Source: Viscum album (taxonomy: Eukaryota > Streptophyta > Magnoliopsida > Santalales > Viscaceae). From it: a stretch of DNA of 64,000 bases. Below the pieces are notes generated by a model. The model searched no databases. It worked only from the letters and a program-made list of their open reading frames with translations, and was not told the DNA's origin. Location of the stretch: the NCBI GenBank assembly GCA_963277665.1, contig OY728166.1, positions 548,015,219 through 548,079,218 on the forward strand. Reading direction: 5' to 3'. A program made the translations under genes and the position numbers. Shown here piece by piece: positions 1 to 12,300 of the stretch (the stretch's first letter is position 1; each line of letters opens with the position of its first letter).

Positions 1-332
1 ATAATTAAAAACTAACACTACCTAGGTATATTCCCATACATATACCTAAGTCATCAATTCCTGATCATCTCCAACATCTGAGCCCATGTCTGATCACGTC
101 CAGACATGATAGAACAACCAAATACACACAGGAAAGCACAACACTATCCCCATAGGAAAACAAGTGAATCATATCGAAGATAACGATTGAAAGACAAGAC
201 TCAGGTCACACAGGTATACTTCTTCTTAAGGTGATACAGATGATCAGATATAGCCACTGATTCATCTATGCTGGGACCCACGTAGGAATCTGAACCAGCT
301 AAGCTGTCGGACCCACATAGGATACAAACCAG

Positions 333-983
333 CTACTCTGCCAGACCCACATAGGATAAACGAATAGTAGTCATTGATGTCAAACCCATGGGGGATTTTT
401 GTACGGTCTTCATCGCTGCCGAACCCATGGAGAATTTTAGTGCAGTCTTCATCGCTGTCGAACCCATGAAGAATTTCAGTACGGTCTTCATCACTACAGA
501 ACCCACATAGGATTTCAGTGCAGTCTTCATCGCCATCGAACCCATAGAGGATTTCAGTATGGTCTTCATCACTGCCGAACCCACATAGTATTTCAGTTCA
601 GTCTTCATCGCCGTCAAACCCATGGAGGATTTCAGTATGGTCGTCATCACTGTCGAACCCACATAGGATTTCAGTGCAGTCTTCATCGTTGTCGAACTCA
701 CGAAGGATTTCCGTACGGTCTTCATCACTGCCGAACCCATTGAGGATTTCGGTGCATTCTTCATCATCGTCGAATCCATGGAGGATTTCAGAACGGTCTT
801 TTTCACTGCCGAACCCACATAAGATTTCAGTGCAGTCGTCATAGTCGCAGTCGCAGTCAGCTCTAGGGTTCCCGCACACAGCATGATCGATTCCGAGAGG
901 GTCCACTCCACGAGCCAAGGGGTTCGATAGATCAACTGACATGTATTCCATATTTGAGGTATCTCAATGTTCCATCTCGACAA
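333..983 (-). CDS. 216-codon open frame made mainly of a 13-residue repeat; function unknown
   Basis: This frame is open for 216 codons. After about 48 non-repeated residues it consists of twelve 13-residue repeats of the type MKTALKSYVGSAV, alternating between two sub-types. Because the DNA unit is exactly 39 bp, other frames are open too. The overlapping minus-strand frame starting at 951 (MEYMSVDLSNP) encodes acidic repeats of the type CTEILCGFDSDED, and is broken at 598-600 by one TGA where TGC (Cys) is expected. After that stop the same repeats continue to about 380. No domain, signal peptide or membrane segment is visible. I do not recognise the protein, and it may simply be a translated minisatellite. 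Which frame, if any, is coding cannot be settled by eye. It lies in the leader of the element that starts at 3063. Confidence 0.25.
   Translation of the reverse strand: MSRWNIEIPQIWNTCQLIYRTPWLVEWTLSESIMLCAGTLELTATATMTTALKSYVGSAVKKTVLKSSMDSTMMKNAPKSSMGSAVMKTVRKSFVSSTTMKTALKSYVGSTVMTTILKSSMGLTAMKTELKYYVGSAVMKTILKSSMGSMAMKTALKSYVGSVVMKTVLKFFMGSTAMKTALKFSMGSAAMKTVQKSPMGLTSMTTIRLSYVGLAE
381..848 (-). repeat. 12-unit, 39-bp tandem repeat with a 78-bp higher-order alternation
   Basis: The phrase gtcttcatc recurs at 406, 445, 484, 523, 562, 601, 640, 679, 718, 757, 796 and 835 with minor changes, always exactly 39 bp apart and without a single indel. Neighbouring units alternate between a tgcagtc version and a tacggtc or tatggtc version, giving a 78-bp higher-order unit. 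Perfect phase over 468 bp means every unit keeps the same reading frame. Degenerate half-units continue leftward to about 280 with different spacing. Confidence 0.9.
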
Positions 984-1009
984 GAGGAACTCAACGTGAC
1001 AGACGGTGT

Positions 1010-1285
1010 GTCAGTCGGACGCTCGGTCTGAGAGTAATTGGTTTTTTCGTTCTAGAGGCCCGGTTTGTTTTTAAGTGAAAACCAACCCAAATGCTCTCCA
1101 ACTGCATCGAAACCTTGAGAGAAGTAAGCCAAAAGGTCTGTATCAATAGGAGAAATCCAACAAAGTCAATGACACATCAATCGGACGTCCGGAGCTCAAG
1201 TTATATGCATTTCCGCTCTGAGGGCCTAGTTGGTTTTGTGTTTGAACCAACTCGACCATACCCAAAGTTTGCCAAAACTTTGCGT
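1010..1285 (-). repeat. two diverged direct repeats in the element leader
   Basis: Segments starting near 1014 and near 1177 share the same order of phrases: cagtcggacg or caatcggacg, then a gctctgagg-like word, then ggcccggttt or ggcctagttgg, then aaccaac. The spacing is about 165 bp. They look like one duplicated leader or LTR unit that has diverged substantially. No coding frame of note is present. Confidence 0.5.
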
Positions 1286-1385
1286 ATAATATACTGAAAC
1301 GACCGCCTATATCCAAGTATCACATCACAACTGGCGGTACATCGATAAGAGGTCTATATCCTATGATATGGGCAAAAGAATGAAC

Positions 1386-1990
1386 TTATCCGATTGTAGG
1401 GGGTTTGGGGCCCGGACCGACCTGACCCGAGACCCCCTGGGTCGGCCTGAACCGGGTCGACCGGAACCGGGTCCAGGTCCGGCCCATTAGGGTGCAGCCC
1501 GGCCTGGTGGTTGTGGCCCGACACGGGATGGGCGGCCGGTTGACATGGTGCCAGTGCGCAACCCGCGTGGCCAACTCGGCCAGTGCCGAGCTGGGTGGAA
1601 AAAGGGGGGCGGCTGCCCACTTTTTCCGAAACTGCAGCCCCCCACGTGGGCCCGCTCCTTCTGGCCGGTCAGGGGTTACGACCCCTGGTTTCCTGGAAGC
1701 CGGCAGGCCCGGTCCGGTCGGCCGGTGCTGTTGTCATGGGACCGTCGCGATCCCACCCCTCCGAGGTGCCGGTGGCCGGTGGTTCTGGATGCCCCGCCTT
1801 GCACCACCACAGCATCGAGCCGCGACCTTGTCCGACCGGTTTGGCGTAACGGTGTCGCGCCCCTCCGCCGTGGCCCCGCTCTGGCCGTGGCCTCTTAGAG
1901 GTTCTCTGGCATGGTGCGATGGCATCACGCTTCTTCGCCGTGTTCATCCTTGATTCTATGCGGTGTCGTTGCACCGCAGCGCCTTATTTC
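1386..1990. other. GC-rich block inside the minus-strand element
   Basis: Base composition jumps from AT-rich to very GC-rich here and drops back after about 1990. The left part is built from short words such as ggtcgg, accggg and ggtccgg, giving low-complexity Pro/Gly/Arg translations in several frames. A G-rich/C-rich inverted pair (ggggggcggctgc and gcagcccccc) lies near 1605-1645. Several overlapping open frames on both strands are a by-product of GC-rich composition with few stop codons. I recognise none of them. GC-rich leaders are common in plant LTR elements, so I read it as untranslated retroelement sequence. Confidence 0.45.
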
Positions 1991-3050
1991 AGGCCAGAAA
2001 AAATTCAACAACAAAGGGGGAGGTTGGTCGTCCCTATTCGTGCAGTCCAACATCCTCCCGTTATAATGATAACAGGTGGCCCAAAAAAATAAAAGTCGAT
2101 GAACGACAACGAAATCACTAACAGAATTATCCCCTACCTCAAGGCATCGTCGAATGAAGGTTCTTCACGGGAAATAATCTTCGCGGAAGACGGCGTCACA
2201 GAACAAGGTTCTGTAAGCATCGTCGATGTCTCGGAGAAGAGAATTGTTGGCGTTGCGGTACACAACATCCCTTCATCGATCTCTGAGGATTCGGCATCCT
2301 TCGTCGTCCTTCGTTGGAGGCTGGCGTTCTTCTTCAGCGATGATGCGTTCTTCATGTTCTTCAAGGAGGAAGATGAGGATTCGAAGACTTGAGCTCTCCT
2401 CTTCAAATCCTTCTCGCACAACTAAACAACATAATAAAATAAGGCATTGCCTTATTTTATTTCTCATGCCAACTGTTTTTGAAATTCAAAATCAGATCAC
2501 GAATTAATTATCGAGCATTAAACAATTAATGAGGCGTTTAATAATCCAATTACATTCGAGAGTTGACTTGGCATTTAAGAGGGGGTGCGGGTGAGTTAAC
2601 AAATTTATTACACGTGGGAGGTAAATGGAAATAAAGGAGGTGGGGCTTGTGTGGGCCCCACGTCACTAATATCCTACCTGGTGGAGTGAGGATATTAGCG
2701 GGTCCCACTTCAACCACCAAGCATAGGTTTAAAAAACCTTAAATAAAAATAAAATTGGATGCACAAATTTTATTTTATTCATTACTTAACCCACTCCCAA
2801 GCAAACACAACTCCAGAAAAGGTGTTCCAAAGGAATTATCAGTGCTGCTCTTTCAATGGTGCCCTCAGATTTCGATTCTGAACACCAGTTCAAATGATTG
2901 GAAAACCCGCTCGTCCGATCACTGAACGTACCTAAGTTAAACTTTGGAAATTGAGTCCGGGCACACCAGGCATCAGAATCAGGTGCCGTCAAGAAACTGT
3001 GTTCTTGAAAAATCCCAAATAAAATTAAGAAAAAATTCCTCTTGAATTTT

Positions 3051-3063
3051 ACGGGTCTTTACA
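3051..3063 (-). other. LTR-type terminus
   Basis: The plus strand ends acgggtctttaca here, which on the minus strand is an LTR-type start with a TG dinucleotide. The sequence to the right (ggggtaaattatcattt, then a possible TATA box cctataaaggg near 3272 on the plus strand) also resembles LTR U3 sequence, in the opposite direction. A second LTR may therefore abut this one. Confidence 0.4.
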
Positions 3064-5049
3064 TTTAAGGGGTAAATTATCATTTATAAATCAAGTTTAT
3101 AGTAATTTAGATATTTATGAACATACCCCAACATTAAAAAATTGAAATTGAGGGACATAACATGAAACAAAAGCTGGAATTGAAATGAGAAGAGTTAAAT
3201 CTCTTACTAGAGTATGTCCCACTAAAGGTATGGTAGTAGCTTCATGAGAGACTTTGGGAACCTAGAGATCACCCTATAAAGGGTTGAGAAGAGAAATAAA
3301 AGTACCTATGGATTCTAACTTAATGGAAATGGGATATTGGTTCCATTTATATTGGAAAATATATGAGAATAATGTATTATTTCTAAAATGTTTTTTAACT
3401 CTATATAATAGAATTACCAAACCCAAAAACCTTCCCATGGTATTTTTCCATTTTCTATTTCAAATGGAGTTATTTTTATAATATCCAAAAGTCCAAGGTA
3501 TTAAATTAATTACATAATTCCATTTCATAAATGTAGGTGAGTCATACTTCTAAGAAATTATTGTAAAACAATTAACAAATATTAATGGTTTTTTAATGAT
3601 TCATACTAGATTTGTATATGTAATAAAATAAATATAAAATCATATTATTTTAATTTAAAAACATATATTTGGTCATGGATATACATTACAGTATTTGTTT
3701 CATCACTTTTTCATCATTATGATGTCTTAATACACAATATATATTTATTGGGGATTTAATTGTTTACACAAAAATTTGACTGTCTTGGAAAATTATTTAT
3801 AGTTAACCATTCAGTAATTTAAATTTTATTATTCAAAAACTGATATTCATTTTAAATAAATAATTTTCGAAATATCAAAATTTTAACATGTAAAGAAAAT
3901 CGTCATTTATTAAGAAATGTTGGGTTTCTTGATAATAATATTTTTTGAACCCTTATAATGATTATAATTAACTTAATAAAATTTTATGATCATTTATATA
4001 TAATTAAAATAAATATGTAATAATATATTATAAAAATATTATTTATTTCTAAATAATTATTAATAAATTTAAATTCCATAATTGAATTTGTATATTAACC
4101 AAAAATAATATTTATGATTTATTAAATCAAAATAAAAAACATTTATAAAAATGAAATAATAGGATTAAAATATATTAATTATTCAATAAAATATGTTGTA
4201 CATACACGTATTTCTATCATATTGATAATTATCCCTTTAATATACCAGAACATTCATTAAGGGAATGGTGTGTGATGGTGGTACATTCATTGGGATGTTC
4301 GGTGAATATGGTTTTGGACGTGATGTAAATGAGATTGAACATCTCTATTAAATATATTTTCTCATTATTATGTTTTTTATATCATATTGGTATTGATTAA
4401 GGGGATATTTTATAGAGTTTACCTCCCTCGTAAATTCGATTAATGGGATTTATAGGGTAAAATACTACTTTTAAGACCATCACATCCTTTTTCTATTTCA
4501 ATTAGATTAATTAAATACCTATATTTATTCTTATCATCTTAACACTATTGAATATCTATTTTATAAATGTTAAATATTATTAATATTCATTTAAATAAAA
4601 TAGTATATTATAAAACCCAATGTGTGCATGTTCTTTCTACAAACATATTATATAATAGGATATTTATATAAATTTCAAGATGAATATTATTTATAATAGT
4701 TTGGGTTGTTATAGATAACACTTTTGTATATAAAACATATGGAAGTCCTATAATCATCGGGAGAAACTTTATTCTCTGATTAAAACATGACGTGAACAAT
4801 AATATTTCATAGAGAATGATGCTCAATAATTGATAAATTGATATGAAATATTTGTACAGTTTTATGATTTTTTTCCACATATTTTCTGTAATGAATAAGA
4901 CCTTATGACCTGTTAATTTTCTAAAAAATATGATTTTAAAGGTTTCGTAGGTTAGTCTGGGGTGTTTTGGGACATTTTATTCATTCCAATAGTTCTTCAT
5001 TCCATTAATTTTACAAATTTCTATTTTTTAATGGTGTTTTATTTTGGAG

Positions 5050-5365
5050 GAATGTCGTTCTTGTGGTGAATAATTCTATCAGTGTGTCGTTCTTTCAGTG
5101 TGTTCTTCTGGGTGATTTTCATTATATTCATGCTTCATTTTAGTTGCTTGTGATTCTGTAGGTGTGTTGTTTTGGTGTGTGTCTTTCTAGTATCATGTTA
5201 TTTTAACAATGTTCTAATTTTCCAGTTTTCTAGTGTTGTTTCATCATTATAGTGTCTCATACTGGTTGTGTTCCATCATAGTGGTGTGTTATCTTAGAGG
5301 TGTGTTAAACCAGAGGAGTGTCATCCTAGTGGTTCATCATCCTAGCGGTTCCACATTTCTAATAG
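5050..5365. repeat. degenerate GT-rich tandem repeat, unit about 18-22 bp
   Basis: Short phrases of the type agtggtgtgttatcttag, aggtgtgttaaaccag and aggagtgtcatcctag follow one another, fading towards both ends. Units vary in length and identity is modest. The patch stands out from its AT-rich surroundings by its G and T content. Confidence 0.45.
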
Positions 5366-6630
5366 TTCTCTAAATTTCATAAATTTTCATGTTTTTCCAT
5401 ATTTTCCCTTTTAACGTATTTCTATGACATGAATGACTTAAATTCCATATTTATAGGGTTAGAAAGACATTTCAATGGATATAAATCATAAAATTTTTTT
5501 TATGAAATTTTATAGGTTATAAATGTTCAAAAAACACATCCTTAGTCAGATATTCAATTAATAGAGATTCAAACCCATTTCATATCTCATGAGTTCTAGA
5601 TCTAATCCATCAATGTTAGGGACCTTCCATTTATTCATTCTTTATCCTTTCGATTGATACCAAATGACCATAATCCTTCTTTTCATAGGATTCTTGTGAC
5701 CTAGTTACTATGGTCTATTCATGTTTCCCTAAAGAGTTTGTTGTTGTATGCATTCAGTTATTTTTTTTGTGAAACAAGGTTTTCCCCATCATCTTACTTC
5801 ACGCTATAATTTCCATAGTCTTTATTGATTGTGCATCATACAATACGGGTATACGAGTATAAATCTTTATGGATTTAGTTAATTCTAGTCTAAAATAGTT
5901 AATTATTCATATTATATTAATTTTAAATGGGCATGTGAAAGTGATAATTGATATTAATATTTAATTTGATTTTATTGATGATATGAATTTTGTTGTCTAA
6001 TTACAATCATAGAATCTTGGTATTTTTAGTTCATTTATTTTTTTTCTATCTTGTGAACTATGGAATTCCTGTTGGGGGATTCTAAAATACTTGTGATGTG
6101 TAATTGGATAATTACATATATTCTATTAAAAAAATGAATGACCCAAGATCATGTGTTGTATATGATAAAACCCTAAATCAATAATATAAAATTAAATATA
6201 GGGTGCCTTACTAAATCGGAAAATAGGTTTTGATTAGGTATGTTATTATGGTCATGGATTTGTTAGGTGGGTCGTATTTGGTGATGTGATGGATGGGAAA
6301 TGACTATGTTTTTATATGTTCGGTTAGTGGATGGAATTTTTTTACAGTAGATATTTAAGGATAGCTATTGGTATAATTTAATGCAATGGGGATATGGTGA
6401 AAGGTGGATTTGGTTTTGGATGTTTGGTTGATTTTTTTTAATATTTTACCTGATATGTTTAGTTTTGTGATATTTTCATGTTTGGTATGGATGGATTGCT
6501 ACCAGACCATCCCAACACCCTCTTCCAAGAGATGATAGATAAGGACTCTTCAGTCAATATTTGATGAGATGTGGTATCCCATGTGTCTTTCGGCTAAGTT
6601 GTGATGTGGTGTCCTATGTGCGTGCAGGTG

Positions 6631-6740
6631 GGATGTGTCATGAGTCCAAGGTGTGTGTAGGTGAGATTTTTTTATGAGACTCATGTTTCTGTGGGGGGGG
6701 GGATGTGTCGTGAGGCTATGGTGTGTGTGGGTGAGATGTG
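6631..6740. repeat. direct repeat, two copies about 70 bp apart
   Basis: The words ggatgtgtcatgagtccaag and ggatgtgtcgtgaggctatg, each followed by gtgtgtg and a ggtgagat word, form two copies of about 37 bp. A run of about ten G residues lies just before the second copy. The function is unknown. Confidence 0.6.
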
Positions 6741-7772
6741 ATGTGGTATATTTAGAAGAGGTGGGATCATTGGTACGTCAATTGTTGGGGTCTGAAGGAG
6801 TATAATAAATGGGAAAGTGGTTCAGGGTATTATATCTTTTATGTGATTCCTATTATATATTATTACACTCAGTTACATTATATGTGGTGTGAGCCTCAGT
6901 GAGGTAGGGGTGTTTGTTAATATACCTATATAGGTGTTGTTTTGTTCTACCACTTTCACATAGGTACATTGGTATTCTCTTTCCACTTGCCCATGAGAGA
7001 ATTTTGATTTTTCTACTGAGTATACCATTATGCTCATCAAATGTATGTAACAAATTTTTTAGGTTTTTAATAGGACATTGTGGATATTTCTAGGTATTTC
7101 AAGTTTAAACCTATATATGTTATTGTGATGATGAATTTTTTATTCAATTAAGCATTCATTTGGATAATTATATACGTATCAGTTTTTATTTGTAAATGCA
7201 TTGTGGGATAGTTTGGATTTATTTTATTATATTTATGGAGTTTTTTTAGATTGATTCATCATATCTCAAAATGTTGTTTCCTTATAAAGTGTAATTCCTC
7301 CCATTTTTGATATTTGTACACGCCTACTATTAGTCGACAACCTAGGTCCAACTTGAGGTGGGACCTGGGGGTCAATATCCTCCTTTGTAATTTATATTCT
7401 AGGAGAGATATCTTTGGAGATATGAGGTCATGATATATATATCAAAACATTTATGAATATTGATTATATATTTTAGATAACTATAATGTTTTTTTATATG
7501 ATTAGTAATGGTTGAACATTATAAGGAATCATTGTTAAAATGATGACAATTATACCTTTAGTATCAAATTAAATAAATAAGTGATGAAGATTAAATTCAA
7601 ATAGAATTGATTAAAGTTAAGAATAATATAATACATATAGAAATTATTTCTTATATAATGGTAATTGAGGCCACATCATATACCATTACAATGTGAACAT
7701 AAACATCATGGTAATATAATTAAATCATTATAGATTATTCGAAATTATACAATAATGTTATTTTATAATCGG

Positions 7773-8300
7773 TGTAACATCCCTGCTCTGGGTATCGCTC
7801 AGATGTTCCCTGTACCTGGTTGGTCACATGGCCACAAGCACATTTCCCGGAGCGCCAGATGCTGCTGACTAGTAGTGAGGGTCTTAGATGTGACTGTAGA
7901 GAAATTATGCCCTCATTGGCAAAGTAACACAGTAGAAATAAACAAATAATAGAAAACAGAAGAGCACTACAAGTAGATAATGAAATAGAGAACATATATA
8001 ATTGATTCATGTCACATAGGTCTAGAGAAGCTTCTGAACAATCCACAATTATTGAATACATAACTAAATTAATGTATAAAGGAAAACCAGTAAATAACTC
8101 CAACATCATCACATGCCTCAGTTGGGTCCCTTTCTCTTCAGCTCTATAAGATTCGTGTATCTTTATTAGAAGGTTGCATGCCCTCGTCTATACTAGATGA
8201 AAAATAAAATTTTTGGGCTCAAAAAAATTTACCCAAACAGGGTGTGAGATGAATCCTAGTAGGCAACCACCGAATGATTTGTGCCTGACAATCAGTGAAT
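7773..8300 (-). repeat. possible LTR end of an unassigned retroelement
   Basis: The plus strand reads tgtaacatccctgctctggg from 7773. On the minus strand this is an LTR-type end, ...cagggatgttaca. The stretch to the right has higher GC than its surroundings and one open frame (7735-8112, minus, 125 codons) without recognisable domains. I could not find a matching opposite end or a target duplication, so the extent is a guess. It lies just outside the point where homology to family A internal sequence stops (about 8520). Confidence 0.3.
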
Positions 8301-8519
8301 ATATATAGAAGGAAAATATGAAAAATGAAGTAACAAATAATGATGTACTCAAAATTAAACAATCATACTATTTTGGATACATTAATTTAAATTTATTAAT
8401 TATTCAACCAAGCATTCACAAGAAACCCTATTTGAAGGTTCTCAAATCCTATCCCCCTTGTTCAACCAATCAATCTCAAGTAACCCTCGAGGTATGTTAT
8501 CATAGCCTGGCCCATATTG

Positions 8520-9302
8520 ATCAACTTATAAAAGGATATAACGGCTTCCTAAGTATAAATGAGGGCATGCATTGGAACAATGATTTAGAGATCCTTAAAA
8601 ATAATTCACTTCCATCATCCAAATACACCTGTACAACAAGGGTCATATGGTTGTGCACAGAAAAACAGTTTTAGAAAATAATCATGTATGACATATCATT
8701 TCAAAACATCTGATAAAATTAGATTTTAATAAAACAGTCAGACTGACATTGAGTTGAGATATTCAATCAATATTCCTTATAAAATAACATAATAATGTGC
8801 TAAGAGACTATATTGTATAATCAAATATAAATAGGTTGTTCAAGGGACACCTTCTACATCACATTTTTCAAAATCATTATATACTTCAAAATTCAGTGAT
8901 ATGGTAAAATATTAAAAAATGTTTTTAATATTTAGCATTCATGAAATTATGAGAATTTTGAAAAATTCTGATTTGATTAAATACAAACAATGATCCATGA
9001 TGATATCAAGTTATATTAGAGGTGTTTTATATCTCTAACAAATTATTTCAAGTGAGTTGTATGTTAAAAAAAGTTTCTGAATAATCTGAACATGACATTG
9101 CAATAATTTTTGCAAGCATTTCATCTAGAAGAGATAAAAAAGTTTTATGTGATCATCCTCTTTACATTTGTAACTGACATTCCATGATCTAGAAAATTTA
9201 TAAAATAAGGATTTAACTGAAATAATAGACATAGAGACTAACCATGTGTTTAACTAAAACTCATAATCCCTAAAGTTTTCTAAACTGACCACTGATACCA
9301 AA
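8520..9302 (-). mobile_element. truncated family A internal region (unit 2)
   Basis: Starting from the PBS at 9300 and going down on the minus strand, the sequence parallels 15223 to about 14480: shared phrases include ggtcatatgg, gttgagat or gttgaaac, and tcaatcaat. Homology fades near 8520, where unrelated sequence begins. The frames are closed by stop codons, and no intact gag motif is visible. Confidence 0.65.
9276..9300 (-). promoter_or_regulatory. primer-binding site (initiator tRNA-Met type)
   Basis: The minus strand reads TGGTATCAGTGGTCAGTTTA, matching the plant initiator tRNA-Met complement (TGGTATCAGAG...) with a few changes. It starts two bases inside the LTR end at 9303. Confidence 0.75.
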
Positions 9303-12300
9303 TATAAGGACCTGGCCTTAAAACACTACATAATCATGAATTAAATGAATAATCCACATTGAGGATCATTTTAGGTTTCATGTTTTATAGAATTAGGCCA
9401 TAACTATTACTTATCAACTTGAAAATTACTTTTATACACTACTACTCAGTATCTATTTTTTAAAATGTAAACAATTGTAGAGAAACATTTCTACTTCCAT
9501 GTTTAAGAAAACATGACTTTTCATGGATCCCATCTAGGTCCCTTTTAAACATTATTCCCTTTGAAAAACATTTCAAAAACATGGGAAGAGAAAAATACCT
9601 TAGTAAGTGTAATAAAATAAGGAATGAAAACATTATCCCAAAAATAAATAGAACACAAAGAAACCATACTTTTCAATCATAACATAACTTATAAAATATT
9701 ACGATTTATGAATAACATATATAAATAATAAATTATATTGGTAACTTATGACATACATAACATACTTACATTTTATCTTACACAGCTACGTTGAGAGTTA
9801 CATTTGGAATACTAATCATAGTATATTCCATAAATCTCTTATGAGAAATATTAATGTTTACCACTTTCACATTACCAAAGGCATTAGAGAGCTATCTCAG
9901 TCTCACATGGAATATGATTATCAAGGAACCACCCATCTAGGTAAAGAATTACTAATAATCATAACATATTCATAACACATAATACATGAATAAAAGAAAG
10001 ATAACATTATCTCCTTCCAATCACAATATTTCATTTCAATAGATTAACATAATCCATTTTTTATCAAATCATTTTAAAACCCATTAAAAATATTTAATAA
10101 AGGGTTTTTTTGAATCAATGTGTCTCATACCTCTTTAAATAATTTAATGTAATTAACATTTTAAAAGAGAAATTTCTATATATATAAATCATTAAAACCA
10201 TTTCTAATATGTTGACATTAATTAGGATGATTTTTAAGATAAAATATTTAAAAAATTTAAAATTATATTTTAGTTAAAGAGTTCAAAAAAAAATGAGAGA
10301 TTCATGAATAAAAATAATTGAAGAATAACATTAATAAATGATTATAACATCATGAGAGTAATAATATTAATGATATAATATGTCAATGTGCAATATAAAC
10401 AACATATAAAAGTGAATCGGTGTATAACAACAAATTATCCTCAATGGAAAATAATTTGAGAAAACGTTCCTTACGAATATAATATCTTTTTATTAAGGAA
10501 TAATCAATGACATAATTATGTGTTAAAAATTATAATACACCCAATATAAGTGGATATTAAGTGTAAAACAACAAGAGGTCCTTCACACATACTCAAAGCA
10601 TGGGATAATCTGGAAGTAAAAGTTTAAACCAATGAATTGAAATTGGGATAAAAAGTTACATTACCAAAATTCAACAAACAAATAGTGTCGCTTTAAAATT
10701 CAGAAAATTAGTTGATGAGAGAAAAAGTGTTTCTCATCAAATGGTCATAAAATGGACATAAATAATGATATATAAGAGCATATCCCTACACAAGAAAATG
10801 GAAATTAAAAGACATGACATAAAATAAGTGAGATGAAAAGAATACAATCATGGGTAGTACATACAAAACAGAAAATTTAATTAATATAATCCTTTATATA
10901 TTCTATTTTTGTCATGAATGAATCATATTACATTGAGGGGTGGTAGTATGCACTAAATCAACTGAAATTATCATATTTACACATAATGGAAAGCCTGAAA
11001 GTTTTTTTGTAAATAAAAATTATAGAATCATAGAAAAAACATAAAAATAAAAAATATATATATATAGTATATAAATAGAGTTCCATAATAATTTCCACCA
11101 TGATAGGTGGTAGGAGAATGTTGAACAATCATCGTTTCGTGAGGCAGTAGTTCGGCATCCACATAAACAGTTTTCTTTTTACCCAATAGATAGAGGTGTG
11201 TGTTAGTGTAGTTTGAATACATATCATAACAACAACCTAGTATATTGATGATACTTGTTTTGTTATAAAACAAAGGTATAAAAAAGTGTTTATGTGGTTG
11301 GATAAGTAAAATAAAAAAAAGAACTTAAGAGAATATGTTGCCTTTAAATCGGGTATCTCCCTTTAGATTGAACAAAAAAGGATAAAATTAATTTGCATTT
11401 TCCCTGGGAAGGGCTTCTAGGAGTAGGATAGGGATATAAGGAGATTAATTGGTAAGTTTTTGGAAGATCCAAGGGGCTTGAGAAGTGTGTGGAATGGGTT
11501 ATAAGTGAGGGCGTTTTATAATTGGGAGGAGGGGCTTTTTAAGAATGTTTAAAAATATTATATTATTATATAATGATTTTCGGTTTCTAAAGGTGAAAAA
11601 CTTATTAATGTAGAAGATAAGTTGACTCATTTTCAAAATAAAATCATTTTAATTATAATTGGACAGGTTTGAGATATTATTTTAATATTTATAATCTTAC
11701 TTATTTAAATCATTCAATAATGTGGTAAACACTGCATCAATATTGTGTCATAAATAATTTTATTTAATTGATTCCTAAAAATTAAAAAAAAATATAATGA
11801 TTTAAGAAATATTTTTATATTTCTGATGAAGATTTATTGTAAATGATATAACATATGTAACCCCATGAAAAATTTATTTACTAAACATATATGTTTATGT
11901 AAGTTTTGCCTTTACATCAAATTAATTATTATAAAGTGTCGATATCACTCCCATGTGGCTACATGCAGTCCCAAAATCGACCAAAGGATGCCCATTGTCG
12001 GAAATGCATCATAAAATAGGATTAATACACATGTTAGGGTAATTTAATATTATTATAATAATATTTTGTTACCCTTATTTACTAGATTTATCCATTAACC
12101 ATGGTAAGAAAAAAATTTACTGAAGTAAATATTCCTAATGTATAAAAATAAAAGTCATATATTTACAAAATTAGGACCTTCTGATTTCAAATATAGAATC
12201 CATTTTTCTAATTTCAAAACACATAAGTGACATAAATTAGTTTAAAATTAATTTCCACTTACAAAACAAAAAGTGTGTTTTTTTAAATAATAACTATCAA

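Larger units (their letters stand above)
1..3063 (-). mobile_element. 5' part of a minus-strand LTR retrotransposon, truncated by the window edge
   Basis: On the minus strand an LTR-like start, TGTAAAGACCCG, ends at 3063. From there the strand reads through an AT-rich upstream region, a GA-rich segment (about 2400-2100), a GC-rich block (1990-1386), a repeated leader and a 13-residue repeat array. Near the left edge a short frame begins MSGRDQTWAQM (minus strand, about 111 downward), which resembles a gag start but stops after 17 codons. TGTAAAGACCCG starts are common in plant LTRs. I found no convincing primer-binding site, so the LTR/leader border is undefined, and the rest of the element lies outside the window. 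The orientation and the LTR call are inference from the terminus and from one continuous direction of reading. The superfamily is unknown. Confidence 0.45.
3064..7772. other. AT-rich DNA without recognisable genes
   Basis: This 4.7-kb stretch is strongly AT-rich with dense stop codons in all frames. The only open frames (3284-3481, 4608-4880 and 6853-7053, each under 95 codons) have the composition of random AT-rich sequence and no motif I recognise. Two weak tandem-repeat patches are listed separately. It is most likely decayed retroelement sequence. I could not assign it to family A or B by eye. Confidence 0.6.

Noticed and set aside
1354..1974. Several overlapping open frames on both strands of the GC-rich block
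   Set aside because: They overlap each other in all frames, are low-complexity, and show no domain; GC-rich DNA with few stops explains them.
2099..2507. Open frames in the GA-rich segment
   Set aside because: Overlapping frames on both strands with Ser/Glu/Lys-rich composition and no motif; read as retroelement leader.
5648..5670. A further minus-strand primer-binding site (tggtatcaatcg)
   Set aside because: Only the first eight bases match and no LTR end is recognisable beside it.
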